Positions 34,645 to 43,680 of a stretch of DNA of 64,000 bases are shown piece after piece. Numbering within the stretch: position 1 is the stretch's first letter; the number at the start of each line of letters is the position of its first letter. A program made the translations under genes and the position numbers. Source of the DNA: Rhodobacter sp. (lineage in GTDB: Bacteria > Pseudomonadota > Alphaproteobacteria > Rhodobacterales > Rhodobacteraceae); contig JASJDP010000019.1 of the NCBI GenBank assembly GCA_030065095.1, positions 1-64,000 of the forward strand. Direction: 5' to 3'. The notes beneath the pieces were generated by a model. That model ran no database searches. It saw nothing but the letters and a program-made list of their open reading frames with translations, and was not told the origin of the DNA.

Positions 34645-34805
34645 TGGCTGGTCTCCTGGCTTTGCGGGTCGTCGCGCCCGTCCGCCTTCCCAGGGTGACC
34701 CCAGTGGCATCCGGCGGGCGCTCGCCGCGTACAGTCGCGGGGGCGGCTTTGGCTTTCGGCCCCTGGTTGGGTCGCCTTTACCAAATTCCCATTTCGGCCC
34801 CGCGC
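34645..34805 (-). promoter_or_regulatory. Cobalamin (B12) riboswitch
   Basis: Read on the minus strand, the leader contains GGGAATTTGGTAAAGG (34776-34791), then GCCCCCGCGACTGT (about 34730-34743), GCCACTGG with an intervening GC-rich arm, and CCCTGGGAAGGCGG near 34682-34695. This order of boxes is the conserved core of the cobalamin riboswitch. It lies directly upstream of the cbiM-like gene and would repress cbiM-like, cobW, the GNAT, the 44-aa ORF and cobN when adenosylcobalamin is bound. The outer edges are approximate. Confidence 0.9.
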
Positions 34806-35046
34806 GCTTTGCACGTGTCCGGGGCACCATGCAAATGTCAGTCAAACCTGACACCGCTTGCCCGGTCAAGATGGATAACGACGCCAGCGGTGCGATTTGC
34901 GGCGCGCCGATGCCACAGATACGGGACAATATACTCAAGATTTTGTGGATAAGCGGCAGATATGTGCCAGATGCGGGGTTCCAACGTTGACTCGCAGGCG
35001 TTTGATCCGAACACTGATCGGGTGGGAATCATCCGGGGGCACGCCT

Positions 35047-38000
35047 TTGCGTTTCACGAGACTGCGGCTGAACGGCTTTAAAAGCTTCGTCGATCCGACG
35101 GATCTGATCATTGCCGACGGGCTGACCGGCGTGGTCGGGCCGAATGGGTGCGGTAAGTCGAACCTGCTGGAAGCGCTGCGCTGGGTGATGGGAGAGAACC
35201 GGCCAACGGCCATGCGCGGCGGCGGCATGGAGGATGTGATCTTTGCCGGGGCGGCGACGCGGACGGCGCGGAACTTTGCCGAAGTGTCGGTGCAGATCGA
35301 CAATTCCGAACGGCTGGCGCCTGCAGGGTTCAACGACTCCGACCTGCTGGATATCACCCGGCGGATCACGCGGGACGCGGGCAGCGCGTTCAAGGTGAAT
35401 TCCAAGGATGTGCGCGCCCGCGACGTTCAGATGCTGTTCGCCGATGCTTCGACGGGCGCGCATTCGCCCGCGCTGGTGCGGCAGGGCCAGATCGCCGAAC
35501 TGATCAACGCCAAGCCGCGGGCGCGGCGGCGCGTTCTGGAAGAGGCCGCGGGCATCTCGGGCCTCTACCAGCGGCGGCACGAGGCCGAGCTGAAGCTGAA
35601 CGCGGCGGAACAGAACCTGCTGCGGGTCGAGGATGTCGTGGAACAGCTCGCCGGGCAACTGGCGCAACTGGCACGGCAGGCCCGGCAGGCGGCGCGCTAC
35701 CGCGAGATCGGCGAGGCGCTGCGCAAGTCCGAGGGCATGCTGCTTTATCGCCGCTGGCGCGAGGCGGACGAGGCCAGGGCATCGGCGGAAGACGCCTTGC
35801 GGGCCCGGCTGCAGGCTGCTGGCGTGGCCGAGCGCGAGGCACTGTCGGCGGCAAAGGCGCGCGAAACGGCGGATCTGGCATTGCCGCCGCTGCGCGAGGA
35901 AGAGGCGATAGCGGCGGCGCTGCTGCAGCGGCTGATGGTTCAGCGCGACACGCTCGCCGATCAGGAAGTGCGGGCTCAGTCTGCAATCGAGACGCTGACG
36001 GCGCGGATTGGACAGCTGAGCCACGATCTGGAGCGGGAAGACGCCTTGAACCGCGACGCAGGCGAGACCATCGCGCGGCTCGAGGAGGAGCAGGCGGATC
36101 TGACCCGTGCCGGCGAGGGGCACGGCGCGGCGCTGGCGACGGCGGCCGAGACGGCACATGAAGCCGCAGCGGTACTGCAGGAGCGGGAAGAAACCCTGGG
36201 GCAACTGACCGAAGATACCGCGCGGCTGGCGGCGCGGCATCAGTCGGCGCAGCGGCTGCTGGAGGATTCGCGAAAGACACTGGACCGGTCCGAAGGCGAG
36301 GCGTCACGGGTGCGCGAGTCGTTGGCGGCTGCCGAAAGCGCGGTCGGCGGGGCAGAGGCAGCGTTGGCGTCGGCGCAGACGGCGCTGGATGGTGCGACGC
36401 GGCAGTCCGAGGAGGCCGAGCAGGTGCTGGCCGATGCCGACGCAGCACTGGCCGAGGCTCAGGCGCGCGAGGCGGACGCTCGCGCTGAGCGATCTTCGGC
36501 AGAAGGCGAGGCGAATGCCCTGCGCGCCGAGACGGCGGCGCTGGCGAAGCTGGTGCAGCGGGATACGGCCGAAGGCGGCCAGGTGCTCGATCTGCTCAGG
36601 GTGACGTCGGGATACGAAAAGGCGCTGGGCGCGGCTTTGGCCGACGACCTGCGTGCGCCCGCGGTCGCGGCCGGCGGACGCTCTGGCTGGGCGATGCTGC
36701 CGGGATATGCCGATCCGCAGGTGTTGCCGAAGGGCGTGCAGGCCTTGTCGAATTTCGTCACGGTGCCGGAGGTTCTGGCGCGCCGGATGGCCCAGATCGG
36801 CTTGGTCGCGGCAGAGGATGGCCCACGGTTGCAGGCTCAGCTGAAGCCGGGCCAGCGGCTGGTCAGCGAGGCCGGCGATCTGTGGCGCTGGGACGGATTC
36901 CGCGCCGGGGCGGAGGACGCGCCGAGCGCTGCGGCGCTGCGGCTCCAGCAGTTGAACCGGCTGGAGGAACTGAAGCAGACGCTCGAGCAGGCCAATGCGC
37001 GCGCCGAAGGTGCGAGCCGCGCGCATGAGGTCCTGACGGCGCAGCTGGCGGAATTGACCGAGGCCGACCGGGTGGCACGCGATGTGCGGCGCGGGGCCGA
37101 CGCTCGGATGGCCGAGGCGAGCCGCACATTGAGCCGGGCCGAAGCCGACCGGAACATCGCCGCGGGCAAACTGGAATCCCTGCGGCTGGCAGCGGCGCGG
37201 CATGACGATGATGCGCAGGCGGCGCGAGGCGCCCTGCGCAAGGCCGAGGCAGGGTTGCGGAGGCTGGATGATCTGGGCGCCGCGCGCGCGGCGGTTGAAG
37301 AGGTCAAGGTGACCGTCGAGGCCGCCCGGATCACGATGATGTCGAAGCGGGCCGCACATGACGAACTGAAGCGCGAGGGCGAGGCCCGCGAGGCGCGCCT
37401 GCGTGAGGTCAGCAAGGAAATCGCGGGCTGGCGGAAACGTCTGGAGACGGCAGAGACGCGGATCGCCGAATTGGCCGGGCGGCGGCGGACATCTGCGGAA
37501 GAGCTGGACGCGGCGTCGGCGGTCCCAGGACAGCTTGCCCAAGAACGCGAGACCCTTGCCGAGGCGATTGCCGGTGCCGAGGGCCGGCGCAATGCAGCGG
37601 CGGACACGCTGGCGGCGGGAGAGGCGGCGTCGCGCACGGCGGAACGGGCGGAACGCGAGGCGGAACGCGCCGCAGGCGAGGCCCGCGAGGCGCGGGCCGC
37701 GGCCGAGGCGCGCGCCGAAGCGGCGCGCGAGACGGTGGCGGCAGCCGAAGAGCGCATCGTCGAGGCGCAGGAAACGACGCCGGCTGCCTTGCTCGAACGG
37801 CTGGACGCCGACCCGGATGCGATGCCGCCGGCAGAGAGCATCGAGCATGAAGTGAACCGCCTGAAACGCCAGCGCGAGGCCCTGGGCGCCGTTAACCTGC
37901 GCGCCGAGGAGGATGCGCGAGAGGTCTCTGCCGAACATGACGGGCTGGTCAGCGAAAAGGCAGATCTCGAAGGCGCGATCGCCAAGCTGCGGGCGGGGAT

Positions 38001-38502
38001 CAACAGCCTCAACCGCGAAGGGCGCGAGCGGCTGCTGACTGCGTTCGAGCAGGTGAACTCGAACTTCTCGATGCTGTTCACGCATCTTTTCGGTGGCGGC
38101 GAGGCAAAGCTGGTGCTGGTGGAATCGGATGATCCGCTGGAGGCCGGGCTGGAGATCATGTGCCAGCCGCCCGGCAAGAAGCTGTCGACGTTGTCGCTGC
38201 TCAGCGGCGGCGAGCAGACGCTGACTGCGCTGGCACTGATCTTCGCGGTGTTTCTGGCCAACCCGGCGCCGATCTGCGTGCTGGACGAAGTGGATGCGCC
38301 GCTGGATGATGCCAACGTCACCCGGTTCTGCGATCTCCTGGACGAGATGACACGGCGGACGAATACCCGGTTCCTGATCATCACCCACCATGCGGTGACG
38401 ATGGCGCGGATGGACCGGCTGTTCGGCGTAACGATGGGCGAACAGGGGGTAAGCCAGCTGGTCTCGGTCGATCTGAAGAAGGCCGAGACGCTGGTGGCCT
38501 GA
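35047..38502 (+). CDS. smc: Chromosome segregation protein SMC
   Basis: A 1151-residue SMC ATPase that organises and segregates the chromosome with ScpA/ScpB. The N-terminal head (GPNGCGKSN near residue 34), long coiled coils rich in Ala/Glu/Arg, a hinge domain near residues ~510-600 (GYEKALGAALADDLRAPAVA), a second coiled coil, and the C-terminal head with LSGGEQT and ICVLDEVDAPLDD are all present. Start is TTG at 35047, since the family begins M/L-RFTRLRLNGFKSF. The open frame continues upstream without homology. It is divergent from the riboswitch operon. Confidence 0.95.
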   Translation: MRFTRLRLNGFKSFVDPTDLIIADGLTGVVGPNGCGKSNLLEALRWVMGENRPTAMRGGGMEDVIFAGAATRTARNFAEVSVQIDNSERLAPAGFNDSDLLDITRRITRDAGSAFKVNSKDVRARDVQMLFADASTGAHSPALVRQGQIAELINAKPRARRRVLEEAAGISGLYQRRHEAELKLNAAEQNLLRVEDVVEQLAGQLAQLARQARQAARYREIGEALRKSEGMLLYRRWREADEARASAEDALRARLQAAGVAEREALSAAKARETADLALPPLREEEAIAAALLQRLMVQRDTLADQEVRAQSAIETLTARIGQLSHDLEREDALNRDAGETIARLEEEQADLTRAGEGHGAALATAAETAHEAAAVLQEREETLGQLTEDTARLAARHQSAQRLLEDSRKTLDRSEGEASRVRESLAAAESAVGGAEAALASAQTALDGATRQSEEAEQVLADADAALAEAQAREADARAERSSAEGEANALRAETAALAKLVQRDTAEGGQVLDLLRVTSGYEKALGAALADDLRAPAVAAGGRSGWAMLPGYADPQVLPKGVQALSNFVTVPEVLARRMAQIGLVAAEDGPRLQAQLKPGQRLVSEAGDLWRWDGFRAGAEDAPSAAALRLQQLNRLEELKQTLEQANARAEGASRAHEVLTAQLAELTEADRVARDVRRGADARMAEASRTLSRAEADRNIAAGKLESLRLAAARHDDDAQAARGALRKAEAGLRRLDDLGAARAAVEEVKVTVEAARITMMSKRAAHDELKREGEAREARLREVSKEIAGWRKRLETAETRIAELAGRRRTSAEELDAASAVPGQLAQERETLAEAIAGAEGRRNAAADTLAAGEAASRTAERAEREAERAAGEAREARAAAEARAEAARETVAAAEERIVEAQETTPAALLERLDADPDAMPPAESIEHEVNRLKRQREALGAVNLRAEEDAREVSAEHDGLVSEKADLEGAIAKLRAGINSLNREGRERLLTAFEQVNSNFSMLFTHLFGGGEAKLVLVESDDPLEAGLEIMCQPPGKKLSTLSLLSGGEQTLTALALIFAVFLANPAPICVLDEVDAPLDDANVTRFCDLLDEMTRRTNTRFLIITHHAVTMARMDRLFGVTMGEQGVSQLVSVDLKKAETLVA

Positions 38503-38577
38503 GGCATCTCGCGCAAGCGTGATACCTGACGTGCAAGGAATGGGGTAGGCTCGCGGAAACATCCTAGGGAGAGCCTC

Positions 38578-38952
38578 ATGCGGCTTGTGATAATATCGTG
38601 GCTTCTGATGGCCTCGGCGGTCTGGGCGCAGCAGGGCATTCGCGCGACCGATCGGCCGTATGGACAGGATGAGCTGGCCGGTATGCTTGCCGGCCATGCG
38701 GTGGAGTTCTTTGACGGCTCGGTGTCGCGATACCGGGCGGACGGGGCCTATAGCTACAAATATACCGAAAGCGATGCGCCCTGGCTGGGCACTTGGGACG
38801 TGCCGGAGGCCGGGCGGGTCTGTGTGGATTTCGACAACGGCTCGCGCCGTTGCGACGGCTTTGTCGATGACGGATCGCGGATGGTGCTGGTCATCTCTGA
38901 TGGTACCCGGTTTCCCGTGCGCGAGCGGCGGGCTCTGGTGGACGGATACTAA
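38578..38952 (+). CDS. Small secreted hypothetical protein
   Basis: A 124-residue protein with a clear signal peptide (MRLVIISWLLMASAVWAQQG, cleavage near AWAQ). The mature part (RYRADGAYSYKYTESDAPWL; WDVPEAGRVCVDFDNGSRRC, with a Cys pair) looks like a small beta-rich periplasmic fold. A GGGAGAG box precedes the ATG. No function can be assigned. Its stop overlaps the convergent rhomboid-like gene by four bases. Confidence 0.7.
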   Translation: MRLVIISWLLMASAVWAQQGIRATDRPYGQDELAGMLAGHAVEFFDGSVSRYRADGAYSYKYTESDAPWLGTWDVPEAGRVCVDFDNGSRRCDGFVDDGSRMVLVISDGTRFPVRERRALVDGY

Positions 38953-39635
38953 CGCCGGCGCAGCCGGTCCATCACCCGCGCCCAGCCGCCGGGCGTCACC
39001 ACGAAACACAACAGAAACCCGGTGCAAAATCCGGCAAGATCCGCGACCCAATCCCTGCCGCCGCCGAACAGCAGCCCGAACACCAGTTGGATTCCCATCA
39101 GAAACCCGATCAGCAGGAACGCCCGCGCCTGCGGGCCTCCGGTGTCTCTCAACCGTGCCCAGAGAAGAAAGGTAAAGGCCCCGATCAGGCCATAGGCTGC
39201 GGGAAACCCGCCGATCAGCGGGGCCGGATCGTCGAGCGCCCAGGCATAGACCAGCGCCCCCACCACGGCAGAGCCGAAAAACACCGCCAACACCGCCGGC
39301 GCCGAGATTACCTCGCCCACCATCTTGCCCAAGGCAAGCACGAAGACGATCACGAACAATGCATGGGTGAAGGACGCGTGTACGAAGGGATAGGCCACCA
39401 ACCGCAACACATGCTCCACCGGCCAGACATTCAACGCCCACATCTGATCGAACACGTCGCCGATCACGGCATAATCCCGCACCGCGCCCAGCCGCCAGCC
39501 CACCGCGCCCGGCCCGCCGACGATCCCGCGCGCGCCCAGCTGAAACGCCGCCTCGATCCCGAAGATCGCCAGCGCCAGTGCCGCCACCACCGGCGGCAGC
39601 GTGTTGAAGGGACTTTCCTGGTGAGGACTGCTCAT
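38949..39635 (-). CDS. Rhomboid-fold membrane protein lacking catalytic residues
   Basis: A 228-residue polytopic protein with the rhomboid scaffold. FVHASFTHALFVIVFVLALG corresponds to the L1/TM2 His region, and GGFPAAYGLIGAF aligns with the GxSGxxxGLxG motif of TM4. However, the serine position is Phe144 followed by Pro145, and the TM6 histidine (AHLGGFxTG) is Asp199 in WVADLAGFCTG. Both members of the Ser-His dyad are missing, so this is probably a pseudoprotease of iRhom/derlin type that binds membrane proteins rather than cutting them. It is divergent from trpS, with a ~70-bp gap. Confidence 0.78.
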   Translation of the reverse strand: MSSPHQESPFNTLPPVVAALALAIFGIEAAFQLGARGIVGGPGAVGWRLGAVRDYAVIGDVFDQMWALNVWPVEHVLRLVAYPFVHASFTHALFVIVFVLALGKMVGEVISAPAVLAVFFGSAVVGALVYAWALDDPAPLIGGFPAAYGLIGAFTFLLWARLRDTGGPQARAFLLIGFLMGIQLVFGLLFGGGRDWVADLAGFCTGFLLCFVVTPGGWARVMDRLRRR

Positions 39636-39706
39636 GCCCGCTTCCTTGACGGCCTTTGTCCCATCCGTTACGCGAACCCGGCCTCGAAATCCAGCAGGGA
39701 CCGCAG

Positions 39707-40723
39707 ATGCCCGACTTCACCCCCCGCGTCTTCTCTGGCATCCAGCCCTCGGGCGGCCTGACGCTCGGCAACTACCTGGGCGCCATGAAGCGTTTTGTCG
39801 ACATGCAGAACGACGGCGCCTATGAGACGATCTATTGCATGGTCGACCTGCATGCGATCACCACCTGGCAGGACCCAGCCAAGCTGGTGGCGGCGACGCG
39901 CGAGCTGTGCGCCGGGTTCATCGCCACCGGCATCGACCCGGAAAAATCCATCCTGTTCAATCAGTCCCAGGTGGCCGAGCATGCCCAGCTTGGCTGGATC
40001 TTTTCCTGCGTCGCCCGGATGGGATGGATGCAGCGCATGACCCAGTGGAAGGACAAGGCCGGCAAGAACGCCCAGAACGCCTCGCTGGGGCTCTTTGGCT
40101 ACCCCGCGCTGATGGCCGCCGACATCCTGATCTACCACGCCACCCACGTGCCCGTGGGCGAGGACCAGAAGCAGCATCTGGAGCTGACCCGCGATATCGC
40201 GATCAAGTTCAACAACGACTATGGGGTGGAGTTCTTCCCCGTCACCGAGCCGGTCATCGAAGGCGCCGCCACCCGCGTGATGTCCTTGCGCGACGGGTCG
40301 AAGAAGATGTCGAAATCCGACCCCTCGGATGCCAGCCGCATCAACCTGACCGACGACGCCGACGCCATCGCGCAGAAAATCCGCAAGGCGCGGACCGATC
40401 CCAAGCCGCTGCCGTCGGATTTGGAGGGTCTGGAGGATCGTCCCGAGGCTCGGAACCTCGTCAACATCTACGCTGCGCTGGCGGATACCTCACCCGAGGC
40501 TGTGATCCGCGACCATGCCGGGCAGCAGTTTTCGACCTTCAAGCCGTCTTTGGCCGATCTGGCGGTCGCCAAGCTGGCACCGATCAGCACCGAGATGCAG
40601 CGCCTCACCGCCGACCCGGCAGAGATCGACCGTCTGCTGGCGCGGGGCGCGCAGCGGGCGCGGGCGCTGGCCGAGCCGGTGCTAAAGCGGACCTACGAGA
40701 TCGTGGGGATGGTGGGGGCGTAG
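39707..40723 (+). CDS. trpS: Tryptophanyl-tRNA synthetase
   Basis: A 338-residue class I aminoacyl-tRNA synthetase charging tRNA-Trp. The HIGH-like GNYLGAMKR motif follows [19 protein letters not shown] lies in the Rossmann core, [18 protein letters not shown] binds the aminoacyl moiety, and [12 protein letters not shown] is the KMSKS loop. The ATG at 39707 ([13 protein letters not shown]) fits the family. The longer frame from 39656 is not needed. Confidence 0.95.
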   Translation: MPDFTPRVFSGIQPSGGLTLGNYLGAMKRFVDMQNDGAYETIYCMVDLHAITTWQDPAKLVAATRELCAGFIATGIDPEKSILFNQSQVAEHAQLGWIFSCVARMGWMQRMTQWKDKAGKNAQNASLGLFGYPALMAADILIYHATHVPVGEDQKQHLELTRDIAIKFNNDYGVEFFPVTEPVIEGAATRVMSLRDGSKKMSKSDPSDASRINLTDDADAIAQKIRKARTDPKPLPSDLEGLEDRPEARNLVNIYAALADTSPEAVIRDHAGQQFSTFKPSLADLAVAKLAPISTEMQRLTADPAEIDRLLARGAQRARALAEPVLKRTYEIVGMVGA

Positions 40724-40980
40724 GCGCATCGCGCGCCATTCGCGCAGTTTTCAATTTACTCTCGCTCCAGATATCGGGCAGGTGGGAAACTCGTACCATT
40801 GTTGCGCAACACGCCTATGGCACCGGTGCGATGTGCACGGGGGGGTTAGAGTCCACGACCACGCCACGCGAAAGACACGGCTTTGCAAGCCAGTGACCAC
40901 ACCGCCTTTCTTGGAGTGTTAGTCGCATCTGCGGCGAACAAGTGTCACGTACCGGAAAAGAACCGCTTATTGCCTCGACT

Positions 40981-41955
40981 TTACGACTTCACGGTGGGTG
41001 TGTAGTATCCACTGGGGAGGTCGGCTTCAGAATGAACGATTGCACCACATAATAAACCTTTATCCCACGAAAAGAATATTGAGGGCCGGTGCATCAATTC
41101 CACTCTAAGGCCATTAAGGAATGCACTCTTGATGACCGAGATCATTTCCTTGTCTCCTACGTCAATATAGGGCAGGGGCAAAAATATACCTTCTGTGTGA
41201 ATTCTCACCACAAACATGGGTACACCAGAGAACCTTTTTACTTCAATTCTGGTGATATTGCCGGAAATCCTATCGAGGGTTCTATCACGCGCTGGGGCAA
41301 TTTCCTCAAAGTAAATCTTTTCCCACGGATAGAGATAGGGAATAGGGTCGGCTTTTTCCGTTTGCCTCCGATACCAATTCTCTGCTCCCCGTGGCGAATC
41401 GGTCATCATCAGATGAACTTCAAAGTGGAGATGATGTCCCATATCGGGAACGTCGCCAACTTCGGCGATCTTGTGACCGTACTCGACGCTGTCGCCGACC
41501 TCTACCAGAGGATTGACATGCAAATATCTGGTCGTAAATGCTTTTCCTTGCTCCTTGATGTGCCGAATAACGATCTTCTTGTTTTCAGCGTCTCTTATGT
41601 ACTCGTCGACCTCGTCACCGCTTTCAGGGTCCCAGTCAGGATTCTTTCTGAGTAACTGGTCAACTGCCACCACCGTCCCCGGACGTGCGGCCAGGACTGG
41701 CGTACCGGCAACGGCGCGAAAATCCAATCCTTCGTGCGGACGATAGACCTTGACCTTGGTTTCTTCGCCTTCATGCGCCGGCCCGGCAACATCTGCTGCG
41801 GTCCGCATACTCCCGAACAACGCTTGAGATTTGAAATATAACCTTGGTGCTCTGTCGATCAGCTTGAGCGGCAAGGGAAGCGGCGGGGCGAACAACGGGG
41901 TATTCGTTTCCGGAGAATTTAGGAGCATGTTCTCGGTTCTCGTCTGGCTTTTCAT
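40981..41955 (-). CDS. M23/LytM-type metallopeptidase-like protein
   Basis: A 324-residue protein with a LytM domain. Zn ligands are His74 and Asp78 (PHEGLDF) and His175/His177 (HHLHFEV), with the auxiliary His in RYLHVNPLVEVGD. There is no evident signal peptide, unusual for a cell-wall peptidase, and a ~120-residue C-terminal part of unknown fold. The gene and its surroundings (about 40980-42010) are clearly poorer in G+C than neighbouring genes, suggesting recent transfer. ATG at 41955 is preferred to a TTG nine bases upstream. Confidence 0.75.
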   Translation of the reverse strand: MKSQTRTENMLLNSPETNTPLFAPPLPLPLKLIDRAPRLYFKSQALFGSMRTAADVAGPAHEGEETKVKVYRPHEGLDFRAVAGTPVLAARPGTVVAVDQLLRKNPDWDPESGDEVDEYIRDAENKKIVIRHIKEQGKAFTTRYLHVNPLVEVGDSVEYGHKIAEVGDVPDMGHHLHFEVHLMMTDSPRGAENWYRRQTEKADPIPYLYPWEKIYFEEIAPARDRTLDRISGNITRIEVKRFSGVPMFVVRIHTEGIFLPLPYIDVGDKEMISVIKSAFLNGLRVELMHRPSIFFSWDKGLLCGAIVHSEADLPSGYYTPTVKS

Positions 41956-42074
41956 GACGCGCAACGCGGGCGCGAACTCACGAAGGTCAGAGTAGTTCCG
42001 ATCAACTATCGGGTGTAATGATTCAAATCAAAGCAAGCGTAAGTCGCTCATTCCTTGCGCACCGTCCAAATGCC

Positions 42075-42572
42075 TCACCGACTCGCCTCCCGCAAACACC
42101 CGCTTCCATCCGCCTCGAACAGCCCCTTGGGCTGATAACTCTCCACCGTCGCCCGGGTGGCGAGCTTGATCAGGCAGGACAGTTCGTCCTCGCGGTCGGG
42201 GTTCGGCGTTTCCAGCACGGCGCGGACCCCGAAGACGGGCGTGCCGTCGTCGGGGATCCGGTAGGTTCCCGGAGAGATCCCGATCGTGATCGACACGGTG
42301 TAGAGCCACGCCCGCGAGGCGCCGTCGCCGACCCAGCGTCCGTCGTCACGGTCGGGCACGATGTTGACCACGATATCCGCCTCGGGCCCGGTCACCGACA
42401 CCATCTGCGTTTCCGACAGCACCTCGTAGAGCGGCGGCACGAGATACTCGCCATAGCCGCTGGCGAACTGCGACGACGTCAGTTCGATGATATAGCTCTT
42501 GCCGTCAAGCGGCCCGGCCATGGCGCCGCAGGCAGCGCCGGCAAAGATGGCTGCGAAGGTCAAGGTCTTCAT
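42075..42572 (-). CDS. Secreted hypothetical protein
   Basis: A 165-residue protein with a signal peptide (MKTLTFAAIFAGAACGAMAG). The mature part (YIIELTSSQFASGYGEYLVP; PEADIVVNIVPDRDDGRWVG) has two Cys residues near the C-terminus (LSCLIK, GCLREASR), probably disulfide-bonded. No family is recognised. ATG at 42572 was chosen for the signal peptide. Confidence 0.65.
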   Translation of the reverse strand: MKTLTFAAIFAGAACGAMAGPLDGKSYIIELTSSQFASGYGEYLVPPLYEVLSETQMVSVTGPEADIVVNIVPDRDDGRWVGDGASRAWLYTVSITIGISPGTYRIPDDGTPVFGVRAVLETPNPDREDELSCLIKLATRATVESYQPKGLFEADGSGCLREASR

Positions 42573-42650
42573 CAGAGCGCTCCGTTGCTTTCGCGTCAAC
42601 CATGGAATTCGGGAAGCCATGGCCCGGCAATCTCAATCCCGTCGCAATCC

Positions 42651-43583
42651 TCATTCCGGAGGATCGTCGTTTTGGTACATGCCGAATTCCTTGATCATGG
42701 TCCCGATCCGCCCGGCCATATACTCGCTGAACAGCCGCGTCTTGGGGTCACCCTCCGTCCGGTGCGGTGAAAGACAAGCCAACTGGGTCGCCGTCGGGGG
42801 CGTGGCCCGGCAGACCTCGATCAGGGCACCGCTCGCCAGGTGCCCGGCGACTTCGTAGACCGGCTTCATCACGATCCCCCGCCCGTCCAGAGCCCAGGCA
42901 GTCAGAACGTCGCCGTCGTCGCTTTCAAAGGGGCCCGAGATGTCGTAGCGGCGCGTGCCGTCCGGGGTCTGGAGGGTCCACTGGAACTCGCGCGCGCCGG
43001 GGAAGCGGAGGTTGAGGCAGTCGTGGTCGGCGAGGTCGTCCCCGGTCTCGGGGCCGCCGCGGGCGGCGGTGTAGGCGGGGGCGGCGCAGAGGCAGCGGGG
43101 GAGGTTGGCGATGACGCGGATCTTGAGGTCGCTGTCCTCGAGCGGACCGATGTGGAACGCCAGATCGAGGCCCTCGGCGGTGACGTCGACCACGCGGTCG
43201 GACATGCGCAGGCGGATGTCGATGAGCGGATAGAGGTCTTTGAACTCCGGTACGGCGGGGGCAATGTGGGTGCGGCCCAGATGCAGCGGCGCCGAGACGA
43301 AGACCGTGCCCTTGGGGCTGCGGCTGGCCTCCATCACCTCGGCCTCGGCGGCCTCGATGGTCGACAGGATCCGCTGGGCGCCCTTGTAGAATATGTGGCC
43401 CGACTCGGTGGGCTGCAGCGCGCGGGTGGTGCGGTTGAACAGCCGGGTGCCGAGATGCTTTTCCAGCTCGGCGATGCGGGACGAGGCGACGGCGGGCGAG
43501 GCGCGCTGATCCCGTGCGGCGGCGCTCATGCTGCCCAGTTCGTAGACACGGGTGAACATTCTGAGCGTTTTGACATAGGACAT
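42651..43583 (-). CDS. LysR-family regulator, likely controls puuD
   Basis: A 310-residue LysR-type regulator with an N-terminal HTH (MFTRVYELGSMSAAARDQRA, then RIAELEKHLGTRLFNRTTRA) and a substrate-binding C-terminal domain of the CrgA-like class. ATG at 43583 (MSYVKTLRMF) is the family start. It is transcribed away from puuD across about 100 bp, the usual LysR target arrangement, so control of urate oxidation is likely but inferred. Confidence 0.87.
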   Translation of the reverse strand: MSYVKTLRMFTRVYELGSMSAAARDQRASPAVASSRIAELEKHLGTRLFNRTTRALQPTESGHIFYKGAQRILSTIEAAEAEVMEASRSPKGTVFVSAPLHLGRTHIAPAVPEFKDLYPLIDIRLRMSDRVVDVTAEGLDLAFHIGPLEDSDLKIRVIANLPRCLCAAPAYTAARGGPETGDDLADHDCLNLRFPGAREFQWTLQTPDGTRRYDISGPFESDDGDVLTAWALDGRGIVMKPVYEVAGHLASGALIEVCRATPPTATQLACLSPHRTEGDPKTRLFSEYMAGRIGTMIKEFGMYQNDDPPE

Positions 43584-43680
43584 CGCGGTTTTCGGGTTTC
43601 TTTGAAACTGCCCAGCGTTTTCAAGAATAGCGTGAAAAAGCCCTGCTGGGTAGGGTGGCTGCGAACGGAGGGACGGCGCA

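Noticed and set aside
36304-39771. 1155-codon minus-strand frame opposite smc
   Set aside because: The plus strand holds unmistakable SMC head and hinge motifs; the antisense product is Arg/Leu/Gln-rich and shows no domain.
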